Source: Rhynchopus euleeides (lineage: Eukaryota; Euglenozoa; Diplonemea; Diplonemida; Diplonemidae). From it: a stretch of DNA of 64,000 bases. The notes below the pieces were generated by a model that saw only the letters and a list, made by a program, of their open reading frames with translations, made no database searches and was not told where the DNA came from. The stretch is taken from the NCBI GenBank assembly GCA_963210315.1, contig OY723258.1, positions 1 to 64,000 of the forward strand, read 5' to 3'. Position 1 is the first letter of the stretch, and each line of letters begins with the position of its first letter. The translations under genes were made by a program, and so were the position numbers. This document shows positions 1-13,195 of the stretch, piece by piece.

Positions 1-1387
1 TGCGGGTTTGCGGGTTTGCGGGTTTGCGGGTTTGCGGGTTTGCGGGTTTGCGGGTTTGCGGGTTTGCGGGTTTGCGGGTTTGCGGGTTTGCGGGTTTGCG
101 GGTTTGCGGGTTTGCGGGTTTGCGGGTTTGCGGGTTTGCGGGTTTGCGGGTTTGCGGGTTTGCGGGTTTGCGGGTTTGCGGGTTTGCGGGTTTGCGGGTT
201 TGCGGGTTTGCGGGTTTGCGGGTTTGCGGGTTTGCGGGTTTGCGGGTTTGCGGGTTTGCGGGTTTGCGGGTTTGCGGGTTTGCGGGTTTGCGGGTTTGCG
301 GGTTTGCGGGTTTGCGGGTTTGCGGGTTTGCGGGTTTGCGGGTTTGCGGGTTTGCGGGTTTGCGGGTTTGCGGGTTTGCGGGTTTGCGGGTTTGCGGGTT
401 TGCGGGTTTGCGGGTTTGCGGGTTTGCGGGTTTGCGGGTTTGCGGGTTTGCGGGTTTGCGGGTTTGCGGGTTTGCGGGTTTGCGGGTTTGCGGGTTTGCG
501 GGTTTGCGGGTTTGCGGGTTTGCGGGTTTGCGGGTTTGCGGGTTTGCGGGTTTGCGGGTTTGCGGGTTTGCGGGTTTGCGGGTTTGCGGGTTTGCGGGTT
601 TGCGGGTTTGCGGGTTTGCGGGTTTGCGGGTTTGCGGGTTTGCGGGTTTGCGGGTTTGCGGGTTTGCGGGTTTGCGGGTTTGCGGGTTTGCGGGTTTGCG
701 GGTTTGCGGGTTTGCGGGTTTGCGGGTTTGCGGGTTTGCGGGTTTGCGGGTTTGCGGGTTTGCGGGTTTGCGGGTTTGCGGGTTTGCGGGTTTGCGGGTT
801 TGCGGGTTTGCGGGTTTGCGGGTTTGCGGGTTTGCGGGTTTGCGGGTTTGCGGGTTTGCGGGTTTGCGGGTTTGCGGGTTTGCGGGTTTGCGGGTTTGCG
901 GGTTTGCGGGTTTGCGGGTTTGCGGGTTTGCGGGTTTGCGGGTTTGCGGGTTTGCGGGTTTGCGGGTTTGCGGGTTTGCGGGTTTGCGGGTTTGCGGGTT
1001 TGCGGGTTTGCGGGTTTGCGGGTTTGCGGGTTTGCGGGTTTGCGGGTTTGCGGGTTTGCGGGTTTGCGGGTTTGCGGGTTTGCGGGTTTGCGGGTTTGCG
1101 GGTTTGCGGGTTTGCGGGTTTGCGGGTTTGCGGGTTTGCGGGTTTGCGGGTTTGCGGGTTTGCGGGTTTGCGGGTTTGCGGGTTTGCGGGTTTGCGGGTT
1201 TGCGGGTTTGCGGGTTTGCGGGTTTGCGGGTTTGCGGGTTTGCGGGTTTGCGGGTTTGCGGGTTTGCGGGTTTGCGGGTTTGCGGGTTTGCGGGTTTGCG
1301 GGTTTGCGGGTTTGCGGGTTTGCGGGTTTGCGGGTTTGCGGGTTTGCGGGTTTGCGGGTTTGCGGGTTTGCGGGTTTGCGGGTTTGC
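1..1387. repeat. 8-bp tandem array, GCGGGTTT (about 173 copies)
   Basis: The stretch is an uninterrupted run of one 8-mer with the G-rich strand on plus; it continues past the left window edge. It reads through in three frames as an artificial RVCGFAGL repeat, so the long ORFs here are not genes. GGG triplets every 8 bases resemble a telomeric repeat and could form G-quadruplexes. It ends by switching, one G short of a full unit, into the 570-bp satellite. What is seen is the array; a telomeric origin is inference. Confidence 0.97.
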
Positions 1388-4300
1388 GGTTACTATAATG
1401 TATAGTGGAAACCCAGGCTTTTACCACTACAGGGCAGATGCACAATTTTGCGCTTGGAATTTTTTGAGATTTCTTTTTATGGTGAAAAGAACGGAGCGCA
1501 ACGGACCCAAAAGTAAGCGGGGCCGCCACTTTTCTGCTCAGAATTTTGTTCGACCTTGATAAAAACACTGAATTTCCCCTAACCAGCCAAAAATCCCACC
1601 TAAAATCCGGTTTTTGGTGACGTCGGCAATATTTTCGAAACGGCTCAGAACTAACAAATTCCTTCGATCGTGGAATTTCCGGGGGGTGTGCCTACCTGAA
1701 AACAATTTCGGATTTCAGCCACTCGAAAATCCGTCCATGTTGGGTGCCATAGGGAAGTGCAACTTTTTGGCTGAAAATTCCTTAGGGAAATCGCCCATAG
1801 TAGTTTTATACCGTTTCCGCGGCGAAAACGGGCTGAAAACTGATGACAACGCACCACCACGTCCCGCTAGGTATGGGTAGCGACCCGGGAATATCGGTCA
1901 GTTTTCACAGAAATTAGTGGAAGATAAACAATCTGTCCCCCAGCCAGGGGTCCCTGTGGTTACTATAATGTATAGTGGAAACCCAGGCTTTTACCACTAC
2001 AGGGCAGATGCACAATTTTGCGCTTGGAATTTTTTGAGATTTGTTTTTATGGTGAAAAGAACGGAGCGCAACGGACCCAAAAGTAAGCGGGGCCGCCACT
2101 TTTCTGCTCAGAATTTTGTTCGACTTTGATAAAAACACTGAATTTCCCCTAACCAGCCAAAAATCCCACCTAAAATCCGGTTTTTGGTGACGTCGGCAAT
2201 ATTTTCGAAACGGCTCAGAACTAACAAATTCCTTCGATCGTGGAATTTCCGGGGGGTGTGCCTACCTGAAAACAATTTCGGATTTCAGCCACTCGAAAAT
2301 CCGTCCATGTTGGGTGCCATAGGGAAGTGCAACTTTTTGGCTGAAAATTCCTTAGGGAAATCGCCCATAGTAGTTTTATACCGTTTCCGCGGCGAAAACG
2401 GGCTGAAAACTGATGACAACGCACCACCACGTCCCGCTAGGTATGGGTAGCGACCCGGGAATATCGGTCAGTTTTCACAGAAATTAGTGGAAGATAAAAA
2501 ATCTGTCCCCCAGCCAGGGGTCCCTGTGGTTACTATAATGTATAGTGGAAACCCAGGCTTTTACCACTACAGGGCAGATGCACAATTTTGCGCTTGGAAT
2601 TTTTTGAGATTTCTTTTTATGGTGAAAAGAACGGAGCGCAACGGACCCAAAAGTAAGCGGGGCCGCCACTTTTCTGCTCAGAATTTTGTTCGACTTTGAT
2701 AAAAACACTGAATTTCCCCTAACCAGCCAAAAATCCCACCTAAAATCCGGTTTTTGGTGACGTCGGCAATATTTTCGAAACGGCTCAGAACTAACAAATT
2801 CCTTCGATCGTGGAATTTCCGGGGGGTGTGCCTACCTGAAAACAATTTCGGATTTCAGCCACTCGAAAATCCGTCCATGTTGGGTGCCATAGGGAAGTGC
2901 AACTTTTTGGCTGAAAATTCCTTAGGGAAATCGCCCATAGTAGTTTTATACCGTTTCCGCGGCGAAAACGGGCTGAAAACTGATGACAACGCACCACCAC
3001 GTCCCGCTAGGTATGGGTAGCGACCCGGGAATATCGGTCAGTTTTCACAGAAATTAGTGGAAGATAAAAAATCTGTCCCCCAGCCAGGGGTCCCTGTGGT
3101 TACTATAATGTATAGTGGAAACCCAGGCTTTTACCACTACAGGGCAGATGCACAATTTTGCGCTTGGAATTTTTTGAGATTTCTTTTTATGGTGAAAAGA
3201 ACGGAGCGCAACGGACCCAAAAGTAAGCGGGGCCGCCACTTTTCTGCTCAGAATTTTGTTCGACCTTGATAAAAACACTGAATTTCCCCTAACCAGCCAA
3301 AAATCCCACCTAAAATCCGGTTTTTGGTGACGTCGGCAATATTTTCGAAACGGCTCAGAACTAACAAATTCCTTCGATCGTGGAATTTCCGGGGGGTGTG
3401 CCTACCTGAAAACAATTTCGGATTTCAGCCACTCGAAAATCCGTCCATGTTGGGTGCCATAGGGAAGTGCAACTTTTTGGCTGAAAATTCCTTAGGGAAA
3501 TCGCCCATAGTAGTTTTATACCGTTTCCGCGGCGAAAACGGGCTGAAAACTGATGACAACGCACCACCACGTCCCGCTAGGTATGGGTAGCGACCCGGGA
3601 ATATCGGTCAGTTTTCACAGAAATTAGTGGAAGATAAAAAATCTGTCCCCCAGCCAGGGGTCCCTGTGGTTACTATAATGTATAGTGGAAACCCAGGCTT
3701 TTACCACTACAGGGCAGATGCACAATTTTGCGCTTGGAATTTTTTGAGATTTCTTTTTATGGTGAAAAGAACGGAGCGCAACGGACCCAAAAGTAAGCGG
3801 GGCCGCCACTTTTCTGCTCAGAATTTTGTTCGACTTTGATAAAAACACTGAATTTCCCCTAACCAGCCAAAAATCCCACCTAAAATCCGGTTTTTGGTGA
3901 CGTCGGCAATATTTTCGAAACGGCTCAGAACTAACAAATTCCTTCGATCGTGGAATTTCCGGGGGGTGTGCCTACCTGAAAACAATTTCGGATTTCAGCC
4001 ACTCGAAAATCCGTCCATGTTGGGTGCCATAGGGAAGTGCAACTTTTTGGCTGAAAATTCCTTAGGGAAATCGCCCATAGTAGTTTTATACCGTTTCCGC
4101 GGCGAAAACGGGCTGAAAACTGATGACAACGCACCACCACGTCCCGCTAGGTATGGGTAGCGACCCGGGAATATCGGTCAGTTTTCACAGAAATTAGTGG
4201 AAGATAAAAAATCTGTCCCCCAGCCAGGGGTCCCTGTGGTTACTATAATGTATAGTGGAAACCCAGGCTTTTACCACTACAGGGCAGATGCACAATTTTG

Positions 4301-4684
4301 CGCTTGGAATTTTTTGAGATTTCTTTTTATGGTGAAAAGAACGGAGCGCAACGGACCCAAAAGTAAGCGGGGCCGCCACTTTTCTGCTCAGAATTTTGTT
4401 CGACCTTGATAAAAACACTGAATTTCCCCTAACCAGCCAAAAATCCCACCTAAAATCCGGTTTTTGGTGACGTCGGCAATATTTTCGAAACGGCTCAGAA
4501 CTAACAAATTCCTTCGATCGTGGAATTTCCGGGGGGTGTGCCTACCTGAAAACAATTTCGGATTTCAGCCACTCGAAAATCCGTCCATGTTGGGTGCCAT
4601 AGGGAAGTGCAACTTTTTGGCTGAAAATTCCTTAGGGAAATCGCCCATAGTAGTTTTATACCGTTTCCGCGGCGAAAACGGGCT
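1388..4684. repeat. 570-bp satellite array, 5.8 units
   Basis: Units start with GGTTACTATAATGTATAGTG at 1388, 1958, 2528, 3098, 3668 and 4238, exactly 570 bp apart. The units are nearly identical; single-base variants (for example CCTTGAT versus CTTTGAT near the middle of the unit, and AAACAA versus AAAAAA before the boundary) distinguish them. The unit begins with a small palindrome, ACTATA-ATG-TATAGT. Short ORFs of 69-88 codons recur in every unit on both strands but share no coding features and are not called as genes. The last unit stops at about 4684, where the sequence turns into CTCAAAACCGACGGTACGGC. Confidence 0.95.
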
Positions 4685-6941
4685 CAAAACCGACGGTACG
4701 GCATCGTCGTGACAAGGAACGCCCAGAAACCGTGATGTGCGAGGTTGGAGACGCAAAAAGACGTAGCAGAGGAGAATTTAGATGCGAAGACAATGTTACC
4801 CTGTTTCACTGTTTTCTGACTGTTTCGAGGCCCTGAGGGATTGTCGTTGATGTTTCCGCAGTGGGTCAACATGGCCGTGACACCCAACAGTAGTACATGT
4901 GTAACAGCGACCCGCGTCGCGAAGAACTGCGCAGTGGTGCCAGGTAGTGTTCCTGGCAGGCCGTGCCCGCAACCCCTAGGATATCTGATGCCTGCCCGTG
5001 CAGCAGTGTTGCAGTCGTGTTTGTTTCCTCAGTGACCACTTTGCCCGACAGTGCAAGGCACCTTCGACAACTCGAGTTAGAGGGTTGACATGGCTTTCCA
5101 CACAGGTAACGGCATTTGATGTGTGTGACATGAACATGACTGGATGGCTTGAGATGACAACATCAGGAAAAAGCATGAGAGAGATACAATCGTAGTGTTG
5201 AATGTAGTGCAGAAATTTCTTTTGAGATTTTTTTGCAGAGCCCACAGAGACTGTCACACAGAAAGCGACTACAGTGAACTCAGCAGAAAAAGAGCAGCAC
5301 AGCTCTCCCAAACGGCCCAAGACTCGAATGCGATGTGCCTTGTCCTGACATTGATCACACCGAAACGACACCACACTGTCGGGTGACAGCAACAAAAGCA
5401 CTATTGAAACAAACGCCTGCAACACTATTTCTTCGATAGAATCGGATCGTTGTGTGGCCGATGCCGCCGACACATACGGGTGTTGCCGGAGCCTGGGGCT
5501 ATTCCAGCCACGGACTGAAATGGAAGACGCCTGGCCATTGTCGTTTGAGTACGCCGAGGACACGGAGTCCGCCACACATTATCACTGTCGGACAACATGC
5601 ACAAAAGAAATTCTGGTTTCATCTTGGCCTGCCAGATGGAGTTACAGTGACCCAAAGATCTGATGGAGTCACAGTGGCCCTAAATTCTGAACCCACACAA
5701 GCACCTTGCCATACAACATGCAGTCAGTGGTCTGTGCACTCGACTCCATGCAACAAGCCTGTCATGGGCTTGGCAGGTTCTGCCCTTTGTGGTTTGCACC
5801 CCACATGATCAGATCAAGAACAACAGGAGTTGCCACCTCACAGGCGTGATTGTGACGACTGACACCTGCCGAGACTGAGGCAGCACAAGGAGGGCAGCAC
5901 TCAGGCAGCCGACTGGGCCACGACCGAGTCCCGCCTCTGTTGTCTGGTGGTACTAGCGACCGCCCAACCCAACCATCCATGCCACCAAGATCAGAGGCTC
6001 CCCTCGAAGATCGAACAACGTTGCCACGGGCGTGATAGCGATGACTGACAGGTCTGCAGAAGCTGCAGCACCACGAGGATCCCGTCTGCAGGGCGCGTTG
6101 TGCAGCCCCACCGCGAGACTGAAGCAGCTGCACCACGTGCCCACTACCGTTGTCTGGCAGCACTCAGCGGCAGCGGCAGGAGTCGTGCATGCATCGGGGG
6201 AGTGCAACCTGCAAATGTTGAAGCTCTTCAGGATTGCAATTCTGGATGTGTCGATCCGTGGGGTGGGCTTGATCGGTGGTGTGTGCTGCAGAAGAGTGCA
6301 CACAGCCTGCCATCAATTACCCGCTTGGAACATGACTACATACACATCCACAGGAGCGGCTTTCTCCTCCATTCTGCAGGTTCTGCGGTTTGCGGGTTTC
6401 CCGCTGCACGGAGACTGAGGGCAGCTGCACCACGTGCAGTTGCGACTCCGGGCAGCTCCGTTGTCTGGCGCCACTGCGTGGCAGCAACGAGCATGAGCCA
6501 CACTGGTCACAACCGGCACTGGCATTGGATGGAGGGCGGGTGTGTCAGGTCACGGTCCGTGCAGGTGTTGTGGAGAGTGCAACTTATGACTGCACAGAGG
6601 GCCCGTCGGCAGTCGTCCGAATATCAAACCTGTTCACGAAGTGGGAATTCACGGTGTGTTTGCAGGCGGGCGAGACGCTTCACCCTTCCTGCATGCTTCC
6701 ATGTGCAGTCTGCAACGGCGCACTATTCCGTTCAAGTAGACCCCGCGGATCAACAGATGCAGAATTTCAGCCCTCAAATTTTGTAGGTCCATTCGGGGTC
6801 CTCCTGTCAGAACTGCACAAACAGGATCATGAGATACACAGCGACAGCAGGACTGTCTACATTCGGCGACTTCGACTCAGCCGTCTGACGCTTCCCAGTG
6901 CCACAAACAGACAACACGCAGACACGCTTGCTCATTTCTCG
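4685..6941. other. unique spacer between satellite blocks, no gene recognised
   Basis: No reading frame here shows recognisable domains. The first 100 bp is homologous to the sequence that follows the second 570-bp array at 23669. Between about 5810 and 6540 there are degenerate repeated phrases (a GACTGA-G-GCAGC word, a TTGTCTGG word, and a GATGACTGACA word seen near 5850 and 6040), so part of it looks like an old tandem duplication. A two-copy island of the 8-mer lies at 6384-6399. The final 29 bp match the left flank of the array at 32456. Confidence 0.6.
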
Positions 6942-9900
6942 TGCGGGTTTGCGGGTTTGCGGGTTTGCGGGTTTGCGGGTTTGCGGGTTTGCGGGTTTGC
7001 GGGTTTGCGGGTTTGCGGGTTTGCGGGTTTGCGGGTTTGCGGGTTTGCGGGTTTGCGGGTTTGCGGGTTTGCGGGTTTGCGGGTTTGCGGGTTTGCGGGT
7101 TTGCGGGTTTGCGGGTTTGCGGGTTTGCGGGTTTGCGGGTTTGCGGGTTTGCGGGTTTGCGGGTTTGCGGGTTTGCGGGTTTGCGGGTTTGCGGGTTTGC
7201 GGGTTTGCGGGTTTGCGGGTTTGCGGGTTTGCGGGTTTGCGGGTTTGCGGGTTTGCGGGTTTGCGGGTTTGCGGGTTTGCGGGTTTGCGGGTTTGCGGGT
7301 TTGCGGGTTTGCGGGTTTGCGGGTTTGCGGGTTTGCGGGTTTGCGGGTTTGCGGGTTTGCGGGTTTGCGGGTTTGCGGGTTTGCGGGTTTGCGGGTTTGC
7401 GGGTTTGCGGGTTTGCGGGTTTGCGGGTTTGCGGGTTTGCGGGTTTGCGGGTTTGCGGGTTTGCGGGTTTGCGGGTTTGCGGGTTTGCGGGTTTGCGGGT
7501 TTGCGGGTTTGCGGGTTTGCGGGTTTGCGGGTTTGCGGGTTTGCGGGTTTGCGGGTTTGCGGGTTTGCGGGTTTGCGGGTTTGCGGGTTTGCGGGTTTGC
7601 GGGTTTGCGGGTTTGCGGGTTTGCGGGTTTGCGGGTTTGCGGGTTTGCGGGTTTGCGGGTTTGCGGGTTTGCGGGTTTGCGGGTTTGCGGGTTTGCGGGT
7701 TTGCGGGTTTGCGGGTTTGCGGGTTTGCGGGTTTGCGGGTTTGCGGGTTTGCGGGTTTGCGGGTTTGCGGGTTTGCGGGTTTGCGGGTTTGCGGGTTTGC
7801 GGGTTTGCGGGTTTGCGGGTTTGCGGGTTTGCGGGTTTGCGGGTTTGCGGGTTTGCGGGTTTGCGGGTTTGCGGGTTTGCGGGTTTGCGGGTTTGCGGGT
7901 TTGCGGGTTTGCGGGTTTGCGGGTTTGCGGGTTTGCGGGTTTGCGGGTTTGCGGGTTTGCGGGTTTGCGGGTTTGCGGGTTTGCGGGTTTGCGGGTTTGC
8001 GGGTTTGCGGGTTTGCGGGTTTGCGGGTTTGCGGGTTTGCGGGTTTGCGGGTTTGCGGGTTTGCGGGTTTGCGGGTTTGCGGGTTTGCGGGTTTGCGGGT
8101 TTGCGGGTTTGCGGGTTTGCGGGTTTGCGGGTTTGCGGGTTTGCGGGTTTGCGGGTTTGCGGGTTTGCGGGTTTGCGGGTTTGCGGGTTTGCGGGTTTGC
8201 GGGTTTGCGGGTTTGCGGGTTTGCGGGTTTGCGGGTTTGCGGGTTTGCGGGTTTGCGGGTTTGCGGGTTTGCGGGTTTGCGGGTTTGCGGGTTTGCGGGT
8301 TTGCGGGTTTGCGGGTTTGCGGGTTTGCGGGTTTGCGGGTTTGCGGGTTTGCGGGTTTGCGGGTTTGCGGGTTTGCGGGTTTGCGGGTTTGCGGGTTTGC
8401 GGGTTTGCGGGTTTGCGGGTTTGCGGGTTTGCGGGTTTGCGGGTTTGCGGGTTTGCGGGTTTGCGGGTTTGCGGGTTTGCGGGTTTGCGGGTTTGCGGGT
8501 TTGCGGGTTTGCGGGTTTGCGGGTTTGCGGGTTTGCGGGTTTGCGGGTTTGCGGGTTTGCGGGTTTGCGGGTTTGCGGGTTTGCGGGTTTGCGGGTTTGC
8601 GGGTTTGCGGGTTTGCGGGTTTGCGGGTTTGCGGGTTTGCGGGTTTGCGGGTTTGCGGGTTTGCGGGTTTGCGGGTTTGCGGGTTTGCGGGTTTGCGGGT
8701 TTGCGGGTTTGCGGGTTTGCGGGTTTGCGGGTTTGCGGGTTTGCGGGTTTGCGGGTTTGCGGGTTTGCGGGTTTGCGGGTTTGCGGGTTTGCGGGTTTGC
8801 GGGTTTGCGGGTTTGCGGGTTTGCGGGTTTGCGGGTTTGCGGGTTTGCGGGTTTGCGGGTTTGCGGGTTTGCGGGTTTGCGGGTTTGCGGGTTTGCGGGT
8901 TTGCGGGTTTGCGGGTTTGCGGGTTTGCGGGTTTGCGGGTTTGCGGGTTTGCGGGTTTGCGGGTTTGCGGGTTTGCGGGTTTGCGGGTTTGCGGGTTTGC
9001 GGGTTTGCGGGTTTGCGGGTTTGCGGGTTTGCGGGTTTGCGGGTTTGCGGGTTTGCGGGTTTGCGGGTTTGCGGGTTTGCGGGTTTGCGGGTTTGCGGGT
9101 TTGCGGGTTTGCGGGTTTGCGGGTTTGCGGGTTTGCGGGTTTGCGGGTTTGCGGGTTTGCGGGTTTGCGGGTTTGCGGGTTTGCGGGTTTGCGGGTTTGC
9201 GGGTTTGCGGGTTTGCGGGTTTGCGGGTTTGCGGGTTTGCGGGTTTGCGGGTTTGCGGGTTTGCGGGTTTGCGGGTTTGCGGGTTTGCGGGTTTGCGGGT
9301 TTGCGGGTTTGCGGGTTTGCGGGTTTGCGGGTTTGCGGGTTTGCGGGTTTGCGGGTTTGCGGGTTTGCGGGTTTGCGGGTTTGCGGGTTTGCGGGTTTGC
9401 GGGTTTGCGGGTTTGCGGGTTTGCGGGTTTGCGGGTTTGCGGGTTTGCGGGTTTGCGGGTTTGCGGGTTTGCGGGTTTGCGGGTTTGCGGGTTTGCGGGT
9501 TTGCGGGTTTGCGGGTTTGCGGGTTTGCGGGTTTGCGGGTTTGCGGGTTTGCGGGTTTGCGGGTTTGCGGGTTTGCGGGTTTGCGGGTTTGCGGGTTTGC
9601 GGGTTTGCGGGTTTGCGGGTTTGCGGGTTTGCGGGTTTGCGGGTTTGCGGGTTTGCGGGTTTGCGGGTTTGCGGGTTTGCGGGTTTGCGGGTTTGCGGGT
9701 TTGCGGGTTTGCGGGTTTGCGGGTTTGCGGGTTTGCGGGTTTGCGGGTTTGCGGGTTTGCGGGTTTGCGGGTTTGCGGGTTTGCGGGTTTGCGGGTTTGC
9801 GGGTTTGCGGGTTTGCGGGTTTGCGGGTTTGCGGGTTTGCGGGTTTGCGGGTTTGCGGGTTTGCGGGTTTGCGGGTTTGCGGGTTTGCGGGTTTGCGGGT

Positions 9901-10817
9901 TTGCGGGTTTGCGGGTTTGCGGGTTTGCGGGTTTGCGGGTTTGCGGGTTTGCGGGTTTGCGGGTTTGCGGGTTTGCGGGTTTGCGGGTTTGCGGGTTTGC
10001 GGGTTTGCGGGTTTGCGGGTTTGCGGGTTTGCGGGTTTGCGGGTTTGCGGGTTTGCGGGTTTGCGGGTTTGCGGGTTTGCGGGTTTGCGGGTTTGCGGGT
10101 TTGCGGGTTTGCGGGTTTGCGGGTTTGCGGGTTTGCGGGTTTGCGGGTTTGCGGGTTTGCGGGTTTGCGGGTTTGCGGGTTTGCGGGTTTGCGGGTTTGC
10201 GGGTTTGCGGGTTTGCGGGTTTGCGGGTTTGCGGGTTTGCGGGTTTGCGGGTTTGCGGGTTTGCGGGTTTGCGGGTTTGCGGGTTTGCGGGTTTGCGGGT
10301 TTGCGGGTTTGCGGGTTTGCGGGTTTGCGGGTTTGCGGGTTTGCGGGTTTGCGGGTTTGCGGGTTTGCGGGTTTGCGGGTTTGCGGGTTTGCGGGTTTGC
10401 GGGTTTGCGGGTTTGCGGGTTTGCGGGTTTGCGGGTTTGCGGGTTTGCGGGTTTGCGGGTTTGCGGGTTTGCGGGTTTGCGGGTTTGCGGGTTTGCGGGT
10501 TTGCGGGTTTGCGGGTTTGCGGGTTTGCGGGTTTGCGGGTTTGCGGGTTTGCGGGTTTGCGGGTTTGCGGGTTTGCGGGTTTGCGGGTTTGCGGGTTTGC
10601 GGGTTTGCGGGTTTGCGGGTTTGCGGGTTTGCGGGTTTGCGGGTTTGCGGGTTTGCGGGTTTGCGGGTTTGCGGGTTTGCGGGTTTGCGGGTTTGCGGGT
10701 TTGCGGGTTTGCGGGTTTGCGGGTTTGCGGGTTTGCGGGTTTGCGGGTTTGCGGGTTTGCGGGTTTGCGGGTTTGCGGGTTTGCGGGTTTGCGGGTTTGC
10801 GGGTTTGCGGGTTTGCG
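6942..10817. repeat. 8-bp tandem array, GCGGGTTT (about 485 copies)
   Basis: This is a perfect run of the 8-mer, G-rich strand on plus, 3.9 kb long with no variant that I could see. It is preceded by CGCTTGCTCATTTCTCGTG, a flank shared with the array at 32456, and runs directly into the 561-bp satellite at GGTTATTATACTG. Long open frames across it on both strands (RKPANPQT on minus, RVCGFAGL on plus) are consequences of a stop-free repeat. Confidence 0.97.
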
Positions 10818-12494
10818 GGTTATTATACTGTATTGCGGATTTGCGGGTAATTTCGGTGCGGGAACCGGAGCCCATCCTCTTCGACGACTCATGAATCGTG
10901 CGGGTGCACCGTGTAACGTACGGAATCCATCTAGGGCCCAGTCTTGAAAAACTTTTTTTTTGGCGACAACCTTTTTTATTTTTTTGGGTCAAAACATGTG
11001 AAAAATGGGTTCCTAAGGGAAATCCCTGCTATTTTCCCGGTTTGGGCCACGCAGCCAACATGAACGAATTTGCAAAATACTGATGACCGTTTTCGATCCT
11101 GACATCGTGGGTATACCGGGGAATTCACGATAAAAAAAATCGACAAAAAAGTCGGAGTGCACGATATTTTGCCACTGTAGGTGAAGTACCCACTTTTCCC
11201 CTTTGCCAAACAGGGAAAATGTCTTTTTATAAATTTCTCCTAAACGAATCTTCGAATTTTTGATCGTAACCGGCCGCAGTTGAAAATTTACTGGACCGCG
11301 GAATCCGAGAACATCGATCAGTTTTCACAGAAATTAGTAGAAGATATTTCAGAAATTTTTCACCCATTTACGGTTGAGGGTTATTATACTGTATTGCGGA
11401 TTTGCGGGTAATTTCGGTGCGGGAACCGGAGCCCATCCTCTTCGACGACTCATGAATCGTGCGGGTGCACCGTGTAACGTACGGAATCCATCTAGGGCCC
11501 AGTCTTGAAAAACTTTTTTTTTGGCGACAACCTTTTTTATTTTTTTGGGTCAAAACATGTGAAAAATGGGTTCCTAAGGGAAATCCCTGCTATTTTCCCG
11601 GTTTGGGCCACGCAGCCAACATGAACGAATTTGCAAAAAACTGATGACCGTTTTCGATCCTGACATCGTGGGTATACCGGGGAATTCACGATAAAAAAAA
11701 TCGACAAAAAAGTCGGAGTGCACGATATTTTGCCACTGTAGGTGAAGTACCCACTTTTCCCCTTTGCCAAACAGGGAAAATGTCTTTTTATAAATTTCTC
11801 CTAAACGAATCTTCGAATTTTTGATCGTAACCGGCCGCAGTTGAAAATTTACTGGACCGCGGAATCCGAGAACATCGATCAGTTTTCACAGAAATTAGTA
11901 GAAGATATTTCAGAAATTTTTCACCCATTTACGGTTGAGGGTTATTATACTGTATTGCGGATTTGCGGGTAATTTCGGTGCGGGAACCGGAGCCCATCCT
12001 CTTCGACGACTCATGAATCGTGCGGGTGCACCGTGTAACGTACGGAATCCATCTAGGGCCCAGTCTTGAAAAACTTTTTTTTTGGCGACAACCTTTTTTA
12101 TTTTTTTGGGTCAAAACATGTGAAAAATGGGTTCCTAAGGGAAATCCCTGCTATTTTCCCGGTTTGGGCCACGCAGCCAACATGAACGAATTTGCAAAAA
12201 ACTGATGACCGTTTTCGATCCTGACATCGTGGGTATACCGGGGAATTCACGATAAAAAAAATCGACAAAAAAGTCGGAGTGCACGATATTTTGCCACTGT
12301 AGGTGAAGTACCCACTTTTCCCCTTTGCCAAACAGGGAAAATGTCTTTTTATAAATTTCTCCTAAACGAATCTTCGAATTTTTGATCGTAACCGGCCGCA
12401 GTTGAAAATTTACTGGACCGCGGAATCCGAGAACATCGATCAGTTTTCACAGAAATTAGTAGAAGATATTTCAGAAATTTTTCACCCATTTACG
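10818..12494. repeat. 561-bp satellite array, three units
   Basis: Units begin at 10818, 11379 and 11940, 561 bp apart, with near identity (one visible difference is AAATAC versus AAAAAC at 11077 and 11638). Each unit opens with GGTTATTATACTGTATTGCG and contains two degenerate copies of the 8-mer. A stretch of about 38 bp around GTTTTCACAGAAATTAGT is shared with the 570-bp unit. The third unit is cut 6 bp short and joins directly to a LINE fragment. Confidence 0.94.
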
Positions 12495-13195
12495 GTGCAG
12501 TGTCGTCAGCGCGAGCACAACGATCGGGGGGGAGCCGTTCCCTGCGCCCCGACTCCCAGAAGAGCGTGTTCCCTCGCGGTCAGCCACCGGGGTGGTGAGG
12601 GACCGGTGTCCTCGCTGACGGTGCTGTCCTCGTCATCCTCCACTTCCTCCGTCACCTCCGTCCCCGGCTCCATGGCAGGGATCTGTGACGTGCTCGGTGC
12701 AGTCAGGGCAGCTGGCCATGGAGAAGTCAGAACTGGCACAACTCCGTGTTGCTCCCCCTCCGCACACTCAGTTCGCAGCTGCAGGCCCGCGCAGGCAGTG
12801 GCCTGCCAGGGCCCAGTCGTGCTCCCGCCCACCAGCTCTTGCACATCCACCGTTTGCGGGTTTGCGGTTGAGCCTGGAAGCGGTTGCCTACTCCCCCGAG
12901 GGGGACCACGGTGGCAATCGGCTCACCTGGGTCCACACACTGTCAGCACACGGTAGTCACGGAAGATGATGATGTGCCTCCACAGCACACACGCCGCACC
13001 GCGGGTGAGCACGTCGTCGGCCTACGTTGTTGTCTCCCCCCTCGAAAGCAGACGGTGTGGCTGGCCCACGCCGCTGGGGTCTGCTCGGAGCCCAACAGTT
13101 CGGGGGAGGACTGTGCCTGTGCAACGTTCTGAGCTGCTTTGCCTCCATCTGCAGATGGGGCCCCTGACGAGGCCACAAACGCCATCCGAGGTGGT
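12495..13195 (-). pseudogene. decayed fragment of the OTU/RT LINE
   Basis: This minus-strand segment is homologous to parts of 34439-35500 in the intact LINE. Peptide pieces matching the intact protein are visible in different frames: VQELVGGSTTGP, DEDSTVSEDTGP, RWLTAREHALLGV and SSPELLG, the last corresponding to SSPELSG. The order is the same, but the copy is frameshifted and has lost about 250 bp in one place and the start and end of the element. It covers only the region around the second and third OTU-like domains. Its 3' side is cut by the 561-bp satellite. A two-copy island of the 8-mer at 12852-12868 replaces LINE sequence. Confidence 0.8.

Noticed and set aside
8..1559. Long ORFs made of RVCGFAGL or RKPANPQT in the 8-mer arrays
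   Set aside because: An 8-bp repeat with no stop in five or six frames gives open frames by necessity; starts are TTG or in the flanks.
4976..5575. 199-codon minus-strand ORF in the spacer
   Set aside because: Starts and composition are not convincing, with no recognised motif and competing frames on both strands.
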